From Rhytidiadelphus loreus (taxonomy: Eukaryota > Streptophyta > Bryopsida > Hypnales > Hylocomiaceae): a stretch of 64,000 bases of DNA. The stretch covers positions 41,855,001 through 41,919,000 of the forward strand of contig OX344765.1 of NCBI GenBank assembly GCA_947034895.1, read 5' to 3'. Positions 12,001 to 24,400 of this stretch are shown piece after piece. The position numbers were made by a program, and so were the translations under genes. Each line of letters opens with the position of its first letter. The stretch's first letter is position 1. Under the pieces are notes generated by a model, which saw only the letters and a list, made by a program, of their open reading frames with translations, was not told the origin of the DNA and searched no databases.

Positions 12001-14168
12001 ACATGCCCTCGAAGGGAGGAGAACGACGGGTAAGTTCATGTATCTGGTAGTAGCTACAATCACTTTGAGAAATGTCTCCCCCCCCTGGTGGTATTCTAGA
12101 AACCTAGCGGCATTAAAATTGTCTGGATTATATTAGAAACCGCCTTAATTGGCGGTACATTCGGCGGAGTTATAATGCGGTTATGTTTTTTAGAAAATCT
12201 CTGGGGACCTTATTTACTCGTGAACAATTGCCGTGGCTTGGATACACGCGTGTGCGTTACGATTGTCTGGTTATCTAAGATGACATAGTTCATGGTAGTA
12301 CACTTGCAGTGTGTTTTGGAATGGAATGTCGCGATCAGAGAGGTTTTATATTATGTTCTTTTCTTTTGCAGGTTCCAATGACCCGGTTGCGAAAGAGAGT
12401 GGCCACTAGGCTAAAGGATTCTCAAAATACCTTTGCATTGCTCACTACCTTCAATGAGATTGACATGTGAGCTTCTGATTCTTACCCTGAACTGGTTTAC
12501 AGTTTGAAGCTTGCAGATATTCTGGCTGATTTGGTGCTCATTATAACTTCATTTCTGTCGTTTTGTCGTAGTCTTTGTAAGTCGTCTGTAGGATTCGTGT
12601 TAGCTGCCGGTAGTGAAATATCCTTATTGAATTTTCCCAAGCTAAGGGTTGTTGGACATGCTCACAACGACTACCACTTTTGAACATATTTTTATGAAAT
12701 GCAGGTCCAACTTGATGCAGATGCGCACTCAGCACAAGGATTTGTTTCAAGAGAAACATGGTGTGAAATTGGGATTCATGTCTGGATTTGTGAAGGTAGC
12801 TGAGTTCCTGCACTTCATGCAGTTTGTACTCCTGTTTGCTTTCTGTTGTCATAGGGCATACAACTAATCCTCTATCAATCGATATTAATTTATTCCTGTG
12901 TCATCGACGATTATCTGGCCTGTAGAAGACCAAGAAACAGCAAATTGATTGACTTTGCCCCTTGACGTAGAAGGATTGTTTGTGACTAAATAGTACTGCA
13001 ACTTAAGTGATTTGAAGAAACGGTCTTGTTGAGTCACGTCACCAATTAATGTGCATCACATAGCAGCATGTATTGCAGACTCTAGGGTAACATTTTTGCA
13101 TTCTCATAACACGTATTGCAACTTAACACTTATTTCGCATGAAAAATTAAAGTGCAATATGTAGTGGCACGGATACTGCTTTACGTTATGTTGAAAATAA
13201 TAGGGGCAGATTCTCGTGTCGTGTAGCTGCTTGTTCTCATTTCAATTGGTGCTAATTTGACATGAACCGTCAGCATTTTTTTGCTCGGTAATGCTGCTGT
13301 TTTTTTGTTCACAGTTTTCTGTGCTGATTTCGAATGTGTGATTACAGGCAGCCGTCAGTGCACTCAAGCAGTTTCCTGCAGTGAATGCAGTAATTGATGG
13401 AGATGACATCATCTACAGAGACTATGTTGACATCAGTATCGCTGTTGGAACTGCCAAGGTCAAGAGTTTTGAAGTTGATGTGAAATTTTGTTGTCATAGT
13501 CTGGATTATCATCAAGGGATATTTTGGATGCTGATTCTAAGTAATTGAGTTCCTACACATGCAGGGACTTGTCGTACCAGTTATCCGGGGAGCAGACAAT
13601 CTTAATTTTGCACAAATTGAGAAGACCATCAACACACTTGGCAAGAAGGCAAATGATGGGAGCATCTCAATAGATGATATGGCTGGCGGTACGTTTACCA
13701 TATCTAATGGCGGTGTCTATGGAAGTCTCATCAGCACGCCTATCATCAACCCGCCACAGGTAACTCTTTGGAAATTCATAGTTTGTTCATTCGGTGTGAA
13801 GAGAAGACGTGATTATATATTTTGGAAGCATCTATTACTTGCCAAGAATTCCAGCAAAAGTTAAGTTAGGACTCCAGTATGATCCATTGTCAGATGCTTT
13901 ATTAGATGCTTTTCAGTGTATAAACCTTGGTTTCTTCCTCACCATATTAATACTTGATTATGTTACGTGGATGCAGTCTGCAATTCTGGGTATGCACTCA
14001 ATCCAAAGGCGCCCGATGGCAGTAGGCAATGATATTGTTGTCAAGCCTATGATGTATGTGGCCCTAACATATGACCACCGACTCATTGATGGAAGAGAAG
14101 CCGTTCTATTTCTACGGGCCGTCAAAGACAACGTGGAAGACCCACGCCGTCTGCTGTTAGACATCTAG
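9004..14168 (+). CDS. dihydrolipoamide succinyltransferase, E2 of 2-oxoglutarate dehydrogenase
   Basis: This TCA-cycle enzyme moves the succinyl group from its lipoyl arm to CoA in the mitochondrial matrix. Exons: 1 (9004-9052 or -9084), 9582-9606, 10194-10243, 10788-10862, 11000-11055, 11275-11319, 11715-12029, 12372-12466, 12705-12795, 13348-13458, 13565-13759, 13977-14168. The order is presequence ending RGYASGS; lipoyl domain with the lipoylated Lys in QIETDKVTID; a Pro/Ser/Ala-rich linker in exon 7; then directly the catalytic domain ([20 protein letters not shown] to the end), with active-site His in YDHRLIDG. No peripheral subunit-binding domain is present, as in plant E2o. The presequence [16 protein letters not shown] joins in frame only if the weak donor at 9053 is used, giving about 432 residues. 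The donor at 9085 breaks the frame. Confidence 0.93.
9582..9606 (+). repeat. 25-nt presequence exon, copy 2
   Basis: This is the counterpart of the exon at 982-1006: same length, same phase, same splice contexts. The next exon (10194-10243) also matches the first gene around RPVWQEW and RGYA, with about 36 of 37 aligned bases identical plus a 3-nt gap. Confidence 0.7.
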
Positions 14169-15100
14169 AGTTCAGTGTAGGTGATCTGTTTTGCACTTCT
14201 GTACCCTGGGACACATATAGGATTATAGGGTATTATCTTTCAATGTCTCACCCGGGACGTCATCCACACATGGGGGTTACTACGCGTTTCAACTTGGAGA
14301 CACTGTATGGTGCTTGTGCATTGAGGAATCGAGAGGCCAAGATTGAGAATGAGGCATAGTTGGTATTTACCAGCATGCCAAATCAGTTGCCCTCTAGTTG
14401 ATCTGCTGCGACTGGTGTGAAATGATAGGAGTCTTTTGGTCGTGTCCTGGCGCGAAGCGGAAGTCGCTGTGTCTCTACTACGTTATGGAATAAGCGATCT
14501 TTATTGATTGAAGGCATGGATCTGTACGTGGATGTACCCCCCATTTCTTTCTCTTGAATTTTCTCATAGGGAAGCAAGCTGCTACGCCACAAGTTTTGTA
14601 TCGACACACCAAAATAGTCAATTCTGAATAACCAATCCTTTCTCCTCTCCAACCTGAAACTGCATACCAGAATTCGAAATAAATACTCGGAGAATTTCAA
14701 TTACAGACAAGGATGTGAAGGACACAACCTATCATTTCAGCCTGCGCCAGCCACATCGGGATGAGAGCCGCGTTTTGATTTTCCGAGTTGGTACGAGACC
14801 GGGGAAGCACTGCCGCTCGTTGCAACGCTATTACGATTTTTCTTCGGGTAGTGAGGTGAAGGGCGTGCCAGTTGCTTCCACCTCAGGAGGCTATTCTTTC
14901 CTGTTGCCGGATCTGGAGTTTTGTACAAAAGGTTTTGCGACATGAAAAATTGAAAATATATTTTAGATATTTATTATTGCATGAGAAAATTATCAAAAGT
15001 TTGAAATGTGTATTTTAATATAAAAATGAAGAAGTTTAACCAAACAAGGAAGTTGATTTGTCCTTTGAGGTCAAGTTAAGTACTCAGATATGCTACGGTA
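14169..15100. other. 3' flank of E2
   Basis: Probably 3' UTR to about 14.7-14.9 kb; AATAAA lies at 14678. The sequence then turns abruptly AT-rich near 14940. No further gene is seen. Confidence 0.4.
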
Positions 15101-15500
15101 GTATGCTCTAAAAGCGACCATTTAAGAGCTGAGCATAGGCTTTTGTGGACAGAATTATTTTTCAATCATTTTTCAGAAAAAGAAAAATAGATGTGGAACC
15201 TAACACAAGTGGTTTTGTATTTTTCCAAGCATTTTTTGAATTAGTTATAAATTTTCAAAGATTCTGGACATAGGTACCTATTTGTGGCCATAGGTCTTCC
15301 AAAATCCTTCCACTTGCAACTTGTAAAGAGATGTGGAGAAATCAAAGACAATTCTTACAATAGAAAAATGCATTTAAGGATATTTTACTAGAAATTGTAG
15401 AAATTGAAGGATATTTAAGGATATTTAAGGATCACCCCATCTCCATTCTCTACCTAAAAATAGTGGCAATTTGAAGAAGATGGGTGCTTTTAGAGTATAC
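15101..15500 (+). mobile_element. TIR family A, copy 1 (400 bp)
   Basis: The ends are GTATGCTCTAAAAGC and GCTTTTAGAGTATAC, 14 of 15 complementary. The core contains 'cctaacacaagtggtttt' and 'gaattagttataaa', shared with four other copies at 34.8, 36.4, 38.9 and 40.6 kb. There is no coding capacity. Confidence 0.65.
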
Positions 15501-17004
15501 ACTTTTACCTCCAAATGAAAGAATACCAACAAAAATTAGGGGCTCCACAACAACAACAAAGTATGCCCAATTGAAATAAATAAGAAGTTCACTTAAAAAG
15601 TACTTATATTATATGCTATATGACCTCCTCTTATCAAGTATGAAATGTTATCTATCCTCTTAACATTTTGACTTTGTCTTGTACAAAGTTAGATTATAAA
15701 TTTCTAATAAAATATAGTTGGGAACTATGTTTAAGTTAGTTGTGTATGTATATTGATTTGACTAATCAAATGGTAATATAATGGAAGGTGGTTTTGATTA
15801 TTGAGTGAAAGGCAAAAAAGGATGTAACTTTTCAAAAGGCTCACCATGTCAACAAATGATATGTAAAGAATGTTGAAAAGTGTTAGTAGTAATGATAAAA
15901 GAAATAATTGATGTTTATGACCAATTGACAATTTGACATGAACTAAAATAAAATAAAAATATTTTTTTAGACACTCTCACAATTTCTATAAAGTATTTGG
16001 AAGACTTTGTCATATTTCACTCAATATAATGTCATTCAATAGAATTCAAAAGAGGATAAAAAATCCTCATTCAACTCCCATCAACATCCAACAAATCACG
16101 ATAGGCCAAAGCTAGAATACATCTATTTTTTGTGTGCCTCATATTTTGTAGTTGCTTAATCTATGTAATCTCTAACTATTTTGAAATCTTTGCTTCAGAA
16201 TATAGATTCAAATTTTCAAATTTTGATCAATAGTGGTAAATAATATGTTCCATATTTATTTGCATTCAAAAATTGGGTAGTAGAGTTCATAAAACTAGGT
16301 ATGATGTGGCCTTGACCCTCAATTGCTTATTCATTGAATTTTAGGTAATGTTACCTCATAGCTTTATAACCTCTAGCTGAGGTTGTGACATGTGTTTTTT
16401 ACTAAACCTAATTTGAGTTAGCAACTTTCACTACTGGAATACCATAAGTACAATTTGAATCCAAAGAAGTCTAAACAAGGTTTTGGTAAACCTAGGTTGA
16501 ACTTGTAGCAAATATAGGCACAAATAGTAAAGAGAGTTAAAACTACATCCATAAAAAAAATTACTCCCATCTTTAAGAGTTTGTCTATGCATATTGATAA
16601 ATTGTTTTCAATTGATAAAATGTCTTTTTATACACAAGTTAAAAAAAAAGCACAAAGTAGAAGACAAAAGTATATTTGATGCATAAAATCTTATAGTAAA
16701 ACTAATAATAAGTAGATTACAAAGAAAAACAATATATTTTGATAGTAAAGTATAACATACAGTACAATCTTTCCTAATATGAACAAGTAATAAAAATGTA
16801 AGCTTTATTATCTATCAAAAATAACCTTAACAAAAGCTATGTAAAGTTCTACGAGGGGACATTTCAAACCACATGCTTTGCAGGTGAATCAATGCCCCGT
16901 GGCATGTGACGTGGTTGTAATTCGACCCAGGTGGACATGAGTGCCAGCTGAAGGTAACGAGAAGCTTTACACTCTCAGTCAGAGTGCTGCTGAGAAGCGT
17001 GGCG
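15501..17004. other. AT-rich spacer, then AFG1 promoter region
   Basis: I see nothing coding up to about 16850. From there to 17142 the sequence is less AT-rich and fits the promoter and 5' UTR of the following gene. Confidence 0.4.
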
Positions 17005-17139
17005 ATGGGTGAAATGGGTTCGAATGCCGCAGGCCTTGCTGATCAATCCGCCATAGTCGGAGTTCGTTTTTGTTTTTGTGCTGGGAGCTTAGTATGTGAT
17101 TTGGGCCTTCATTTTGGCCATGGTGAACTCAGGTTATGA
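17005..17139 (+). other. possible upstream ORF of the AFG1-like gene
   Basis: An ATG frame of 44 codons (begins MGEMGSNAAG) ends at TGA 17137-17139, three bases before the main ATG pair at 17143/17146. If the transcript starts upstream of 17005 it could act as a uORF. Transcription start is not known. Confidence 0.3.
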
Positions 17140-17142
17140 TTC

Positions 17143-20100
17143 ATGATGGCGTCGTGTTTGCGTTCTCTCCTCCCGTGGGGTGAGCTTCTTTGCTTCCTCC
17201 TCTGTAATCGACGATCTCTGTGATTTGATTTCGAATTTTGGTGTGGAGTACATGTTTGGGAGGAGAAAGGATTGGTTGTTTACAATTGGCAAGGTTGTTG
17301 TATTGATATGTTTACATGTGGCAGGTGAGAGGATGCAACTGCGGTGGTATGGGATTACTGCTGGCTCGAGTTGTTTGGAAACTTACAAAGACTACGTTCG
17401 GAGAGGCGAGTTGGAGCCTGGAAATTTGGCGCAGGTGGGTTCTTCGTTTCGTGTTTTTTCCCGATTCATAGTTCTTCCCGATTCATAGTTCTTCGGTGAT
17501 TCTTGCTCGGGGATTTTTTTTCAAAAATCTAGGGTTACGTGATTCTTGACAGCCACTCAGTATGGAAGAAACAATGTGATTTATGTCAATGCGAGTGCTT
17601 TGGTAGGGACTCCTGACATGCAGTTGCAATTTTAGTTCTAGGATCAGTTGCTATAGTTATATGGCAATCTTGTTGAAGGAAAAAAAGTAGTAGAAGATGG
17701 TGTAGATTACTGAAGTGATGACTTTAGTGCGTATATGTATTTTGAGGGTCCGTCAATGTGTTTCTTATTTTTGATGATACCCTCGAAAATAAGGAAGCTC
17801 GATGTTAATTTGACATTTACGGTGTTTGGCTATGAGCAGGAGAGAGCTGTGGAAGTACTTGAGAAACTTAATCAAGAATTGGGACAGGCTGAGGAGACCA
17901 GGTGAATGTATCCTAATTTGAAATCTTCTTTTTCTCGACGTTTATCAATAAACCTTTCTTTCTAAACCCCTATTGTAAATGCTTTCAAACCCAGATGTGC
18001 TTTTGTATACGCTTCCTCAACATTTTTGAAGTTGGTGTCAGAATAGAAGATGTTAAGTCTAGCAATGACATTCTATGGACGTTCTAATTGCGTAAATCTG
18101 ATTGTGAGTTCATTCATGAATTCGGCTTTGGCAGGTGGTGGCCGCCAATAGCCAGGTGGTACCGACCTTCAGCAACGAAGGGCATGTACATGCATGGGAC
18201 TGTGGGAACTGGCAAAACTTTTCTGATGGATCTCTTCTACAACCAAGTACCTGTGCGCAGAAAACGCCGTGTGCACTTCCATTCATTCATGTTGGCCTCT
18301 CTTTGCTCTTTGAGTTGCTATTTTAAGGATCATAGTACTTCTCCTGTATCGTAATATGCTACATGCTGCGAGTACCTGATGGTGAGAATTTGAGTATGCT
18401 AGGCTGGATGTGCACAAACGGCTGCACAAGCACGGGAGAGTCCCCAACGCAGTCCAAGTGGTGGCCTCGCAGCTTTTTGACCAATCACGTCTACTGTGTT
18501 TAGACGAAGTTGAAGGTATGTCGTCTTCTTCTATTGACTAACTTTCTGCAGTAAACCCCCACCCTCCTAAGAGGTATTCTAGAGAACCTACTCGTGAGTT
18601 AAACCCTGCATTAGGTATTGTAATGCAGCTAGGTTTTATAAGAAAAGAGCCTCTAGTGGTGAATTTTACTACTACAGCTTCTATCAGCTGAGTAATACAT
18701 AATCATCCTGGTCTTTCTTGACAAATCATTGCCTTGAGTCATCAAATCGCCCTGTATGTTGTGCTTTGCTTTGATCATTGTATCCCAAGATTAACAAGTA
18801 TCTCTTTGAATTGTGGACTATTTGACTGGAACCACAGTAACAGACATAGCGGATGCTCTCATGCTGAAGCGCTTGTTTGAAGTCCTGTGGCCCATGGGCA
18901 TCGTAGTAGTCGCTACTTCTAACACGATGCCGGATCAACTTTATCAAGACGGTTTGAATCGCCACTTGGTCAGTGATTTACTATTTTGGTTTTACTCTCT
19001 GGGAGTCCCCTTTGCGAACGCCACCTGCGTTTCTAATTGAAATCCTGAGGCGCTTTGCTTTGTCATACGAAATACATGGTCGACTAGCTGCATTTCTGGA
19101 TTTTCTTTCTTTGAGGATTATGTCATACTTACACTTTCATATGCTTGACAGTTCTTGCCTTTCATCCGCCAGCTAAAGGAGTACTGCAATGTCTACAGTT
19201 TGAATTCAGTGGATGGAAATGACTACCGGCGTCGCCATGCTTGGTCTGGGCGTTTATACTATTGTCCTGTAGATAACAATATTGAGGGCATCATGGATCA
19301 CATTTTTTTGAAGCTGACAGGTGAAATTCCAGTCACTGATTAATCTGAACTTAATCTTCTCAGTTGTTTTTAGGTTGAATGTTAACGAATAATTTGGAAA
19401 ATGTCGCAGCCTTGGAGAGGATGTGGTTTATACCTCTCTGGGTCATCTGCGGAGTGGTTCCTCTTCCTGTTGGGAGATAATTTGTTACCAACATTTGAAA
19501 ATGATTGTGTTAATCTTTCGATTTAATTTTTAGTAATTTTCATTTGAGGGTTCTGTATTTTTCTCGTCCATGTGCAGTTGAGAGTTCAGTACGTGCAAAT
19601 TGCAATAAAGCTTCTCAGTGAAAAAAATGCTGTGTGACACCAGGAGTGGCAGGGAGTTTCCAGTCCATAGTGGGGTCTATGGGCAGAATGTTTCAGATAT
19701 CGGCTGCCAAAGATGTTGCACGGGCTTCGTTCTCTTCTTTGTGTAAGTCAGCATTTGGAGCTGCAGACTACATTGCAATCGCTGAAAAGTTCACCGTCTT
19801 GCTTCTTGATAGGTGAGACACTGACACAAGTAAGAATTTTGTTTAGACTGTACATATATATATATATATATATGAAAGAAATGACTCTTCATCTCAACAA
19901 TATCCATGACATTCTAGAGCAGTGTGACCACCCACCCTTTGCTCTCTGGTCGTAGTATCCACACTTGTCTATTATACTAGACGTTAGTATCAATGCATTA
20001 ACTCTTGAACTCAAGATGTAAGAGGATCCGAAGTCAAAGAGAAGAGATGGTAGAGTATTGGAGCGTCTTGGACACCCTGATTCTTCTCTTGAATTAGAAC

Positions 20101-20664
20101 TCGGGCCTAAGCTGTTCACAGCTCCTTTCGAGAGTGTTTTGCAGTTCCGCATTTTGACCTAGACCTGATATTTTTCTGACAAATGTAAGGGTTTTGATGA
20201 GAAGCAGAATTCCGAGGCTTGCAGACCCCAACTGCGAGAATGAGGCCCGGCGATTCATCAATCTTATTGACATACTCTATGAAACCAACACAATACTCAT
20301 CTGCTCAGCTGATGTTCCTCCTGATTCTCTCTTTTCTGATAGCTCACAAAGGGAGGTACCTGTAGAAGAAAGCGATGTGGACGCATTTGAAGACGAAGGC
20401 ATTCGAATAGTTGGTGAGGGAGGTAGTTCTGGCAGGTCCACGTTAATGATAGGCACTATGGAATGGAGTGCCACTGGGAGGCAGGGGGCATCATTGGCAG
20501 ACCTGACTGGGGCCAGCTTCACAAGGAAGGCAGCTCCTCGTGCTGTGTCTCGACTTTTGGAGATGCAAAGTGACGCATATGTTGCTAAAGCTAGAAGTGT
20601 ACAGATGAAAGCCCAAGTAGAACAGCTAATCTTCACGAATTTGGGCAAAAACTGCCAAAATTAG
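17143..20664 (+). CDS. AFG1/LACE1-like AAA ATPase
   Basis: AFG1-type P-loop ATPases sit in the mitochondrial inner membrane or matrix (some plant copies may go to plastids) and help degrade or assemble respiratory-chain proteins. Nine exons: 17143-17179, 17325-17434, 17840-17901, 18135-18290, 18403-18515, 18838-18968, 19152-19320, 19644-19812, 20190-20664. They total 1422 nt, or 473 residues, normal for the family. Family marks in order: [19 protein letters not shown]; Walker [24 protein letters not shown]; Walker [15 protein letters not shown]; the VVATSN sensor; [41 protein letters not shown]. The N-terminus [12 protein letters not shown] is short, basic and hydrophobic, as for an organelle presequence. 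The gene is convergent with the YacP-like gene. Confidence 0.93.
19852..19874. repeat. (AT)n microsatellite in AFG1-like intron 8
   Basis: A run of alternating TA/AT of about 20 bases lies in the intron between 19812 and 20190. It is a probable length polymorphism. Confidence 0.8.
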
Positions 20665-21491
20665 ACAATCATTTATTAGAGATACATTCACAGTGCCCAT
20701 GGCAAAGAAAAATTTACAATGTTCACGCTGAGCAACTCTTGGCCAAACTAAACGCCAAGTTCAAGTGAGAAAATTCAAATAGGGACAAAACGCCCACTAC
20801 CTCAATCCTCTCTAATGACACTACCTCGGACATGAGTCCACAACTAAACACGCGGAAGCTGTCCAATCAGATGTGTACACAACACGGCAGATTCTCAAAA
20901 ATATACAAGCAATGTGCTGCAGTTAAGAGATTGTCGTTAAGGAGAATTGATTGCGTAGCCTTTGAATCAATTTCAGTGATATTAAATATAGTGACCACAT
21001 AAAACACAACTTCAATGAATAATGGACATAATGCATTGATGCAGAAGTAGTGTTACAAAATTGAACGCCGAAAATTCTCAAGTTGGACTCCAGAAGCATT
21101 CGGACTTGACACGCTTCCAAACCACTCTCTACTTTGACGTTCACTGGGCAATCAGGGTTTGGCAATGTCCCGAGTCTTGTATCCTTTACCTTGTCTACCT
21201 GCTTGATGAGCTGACCTAAATGGAGGATCAGCACCATGGACTAAATTTTGCCTTCAAATCAGGAGCGGCATTGCTTGTGAAAACTTGCCGTCGAATCATT
21301 GGACTAATAATGTCTGGGTGCGACAAACGTTGATAAAAAAAAATTCAATACCCAGTACGAAAGATGTGCGAAGGCACAGAAAGAAAAGCCGTCCTCCTAT
21401 ATTGAACCAAGCATGTCACAATCTGTCAGAGTTGGTAATTGATACGTTGCAATCAAGTTCTCGTAGGAACCCCTTTCCAAACGACCGTTGG
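20665..21491. other. intergenic region between convergent genes
   Basis: About 0.83 kb separates the stop codons of the AFG1-like (+) and YacP-like (-) genes. It is probably taken up by their two 3' UTRs. No repeat or coding signal is seen. Confidence 0.5.
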
Positions 21492-24400
21492 TTATTGGGT
21501 TGTTTCAGAGTCAGTTCCAAGCTTAGCTGGTTCAGATCGCAACTGTTGCTTTAAAGCCTGCAGAGCATCCCGCACTTCAGGATCCAGATTGTGTTCCAAG
21601 AGCTTTCCTTTTGTTGAATAAATTCTGCAAAACACCAAGAACTACATCATAACAGATTCGAAAACTAAGTGATTACAAACCTGACAAGTTGAATGTCTCG
21701 AGAGCATTACCCTTATGTAAACGCAATAACTAGGACACATTCATGTCAGTAATCAAGAACTGGAAATTTCCTGAAATAGAATTGCAACGTGCAAGTTCAG
21801 ACAAAGCGGAAAATCATACGAGTCATCGTGCAGCAACTCCTGCAGCTCCTGCTTTGCGTCGTTGATCTACATTCAACATGAAGTATCCCATCAGCATATT
21901 TGGTGTCGATCATAAGCATGAAGAAGTTCTAGAATACCTCGGAGGGAGAGGGTTTTCTACTAGTGGCACACAGGAGATTGCACGAACAATCTGACTGGGA
22001 GGAAAATTCGATGAGGGTACAAATCGATTCACCGATTAAATCGGTGAAAACTGGACAGTGAGAGTTTCTGCAAGCATACCTCCGATATGAGGTTCTTGCA
22101 GCTCCAAATGAAGGCACCCTGAATGCATAATCAAATGTCCTGTTAATTATCAGTTCATAACGACATAGTTAACCTTTGAAGACTACGCTTGAATTTTATA
22201 GATTCACAAATAACTTGAAAGACAGAGATGTGTTGAGGAAACAAACACGTTGCGGTGAAAATTACATGAGAAGTGCAAAACTAGGCTCATGCACATACAT
22301 TGATCTCCAGAAGTAATATGGTAGAGAAATAAAATAATAATTGTAAGCACACATTGTTGACCACTGCTGATGACCTCTCGGATCACTGTCACTGTGGCCA
22401 CTAGACAAGCCAAGGATACGACATTGTGGACTTATTAGAGAGAAAACTCAGCCTCCCTTGTGACCTAGAGTGAAAATATTTATATTATTTTCTGGGTAAA
22501 TAGAACTAATCACAAATCATTATTTTGTGAACTGCACGGCAAGCTTGGACAAGTGGGTTGCAGGAAAAAATTCTTAAGATAGGATACAAACCGCGCCATG
22601 TGCAGCCTGTTGATGGAAACTATCCGAAGTGGCCACCCAAACCTTAGGACAACCATCTGCCCTTAACAATGTGACCTGACCATCCAAAATGATTCAAAGA
22701 TGCCATGAGTTATTGAGTTGAATGGAAATTTGTGATGCTCAACGAATACTCTTGACAATGTTACACTTCTGCGGTGGGAGTAAGGGCTCACAGTACAATC
22801 ACAAGTATCCTGGTATTCTAAGAAACAGAAGACCGAAAAGATGATCATGTACACATAAGGTGAGATAATTACTCGCCTCTCTCTCAATCCATGAGTCCGA
22901 ATCTGAGTTCGCAGAAAACACGACATCCACACTGCAAACAACAAAATAGGCCATCTACGGCCAATGGGTTAGCCCACAAGTCTCCAAGACCACCAATATT
23001 CTTCTAACAGTGCTGACGACAACTGTGTGAACCACCTTCACAATTAATAACTTCGTATGGTCATCTGATTTTATTTTAATAGTCACACGAGTAGAGAAGG
23101 TGTTCTAAAGATGATTTGAAAACATAGTTGCATTACAATTGGCACGGTTTCACGAGACTAAATTTTCTAGATCACCTCTGGTGGAGGTATTGAGAGGATT
23201 TATACTGGTGACACCAAGGAAAAAACAATCAGACTCTAATGTACAACTTGGAACAATAACAACCTCGTTCTTCACTGAAAACCCAAAGTCTACTCTCAAA
23301 CATTGGTACGATTGCACTTCCTTGATTACCTGTTCACAACTTCCTTGTGCGTGGGCAGTTTAGACATAACAGCGTCAAAAACACAAACTACTTTCACACC
23401 TGCAAACATTGTCAAATGAACCGCTGTCAGAACAACTGTCGATCAACCTGATCAATGCAAGAGTCGTACAATGCATACCCATAGAAACTATCAAAGAATC
23501 ATTTGATAAAAATCTGAAGTCGCATCTCCTACACTAGCCCAGGCAACCCTAAAAGGGCATCAAAGTGATCAAAGGAGCAACAAATGAGCGGTTGTTTGAA
23601 ACACTCTGCCGTGAAAAGAGGATTCACACGTTCAAAATTCAGCGTATGAATTCAAGCATGCCAGGCAAACAGGCAAACAAGCATGGTATATGACCACAGA
23701 TTTTTCTATGTACATATAAAATTACCTTTTATATGCGCGAATGTGATAAGCTCGTGGACAAGTTTGTCCCTAGCTGTGTCCAGGTGACCACGTGCGAAAT
23801 GCTTCTTCAGCTTGGGCCAATAGCCGCACATATTGTAACCATCAACTAACAGGACCGGCGTCGCTAACTCAAAGCCATCGGTGGTGCTGCCATACATTAT
23901 CATGTCCAATAACTTAAACCCTAAAGGAACAAGATTTCATGGTTTGAAAATGACCAATTCGATCGATCAAAGTGTGGAATAATATAAATCAGATGGGGCC
24001 AAATTTTACATGATCAGAAATTGGGAAGAACATTGCAGGTGTTTGTCAAAAAATTTAATAAACTTGGACACAGAAAGTTCTCATATGCCTTCTACTCAAA
24101 ACTGCTGAAAATATGAGCCGATTTGGCCTCTAGGTCCTTCAGGGGTTAAAGTCGCGGCACATAACAACCTATAACACACAACACACAACACACAAATCTG
24201 ATGATGACCATCCATCAAACTTCTGAAAAGAAACGTACTGGTAAAGCTTTGTAGTAGGATCCTCGTAATCGTCTGCACTATCAGGCATGTCCTGCTTATC
24301 TATCTTTTTCTTCCGATAACTCGTAGTGGGCCTAGGTGAGGATGTCTGCTTCTTTGCAAATTCCTAAACACAACACGATGGCCAAGTCAGGAACTCATTT

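Noticed and set aside
11678..12033. Frames opposite and shifted within E2 exon 7
   Set aside because: Low-complexity Pro/Ser/Ala linker leaves all frames open; the forward frame with correct splice phase is the real one.
14383..14945. Frames in the E2 3' region sharing a 'gaggagaaaggattggtt' word with AFG1-like intron 1
   Set aside because: The shared 18-bp word is too short to define a repeat, and the frames show no protein features.
16990..17060. tRNA-like T-loop word GGGTTCGAATGCC
   Set aside because: No matching acceptor, D or anticodon arms could be folded around it.
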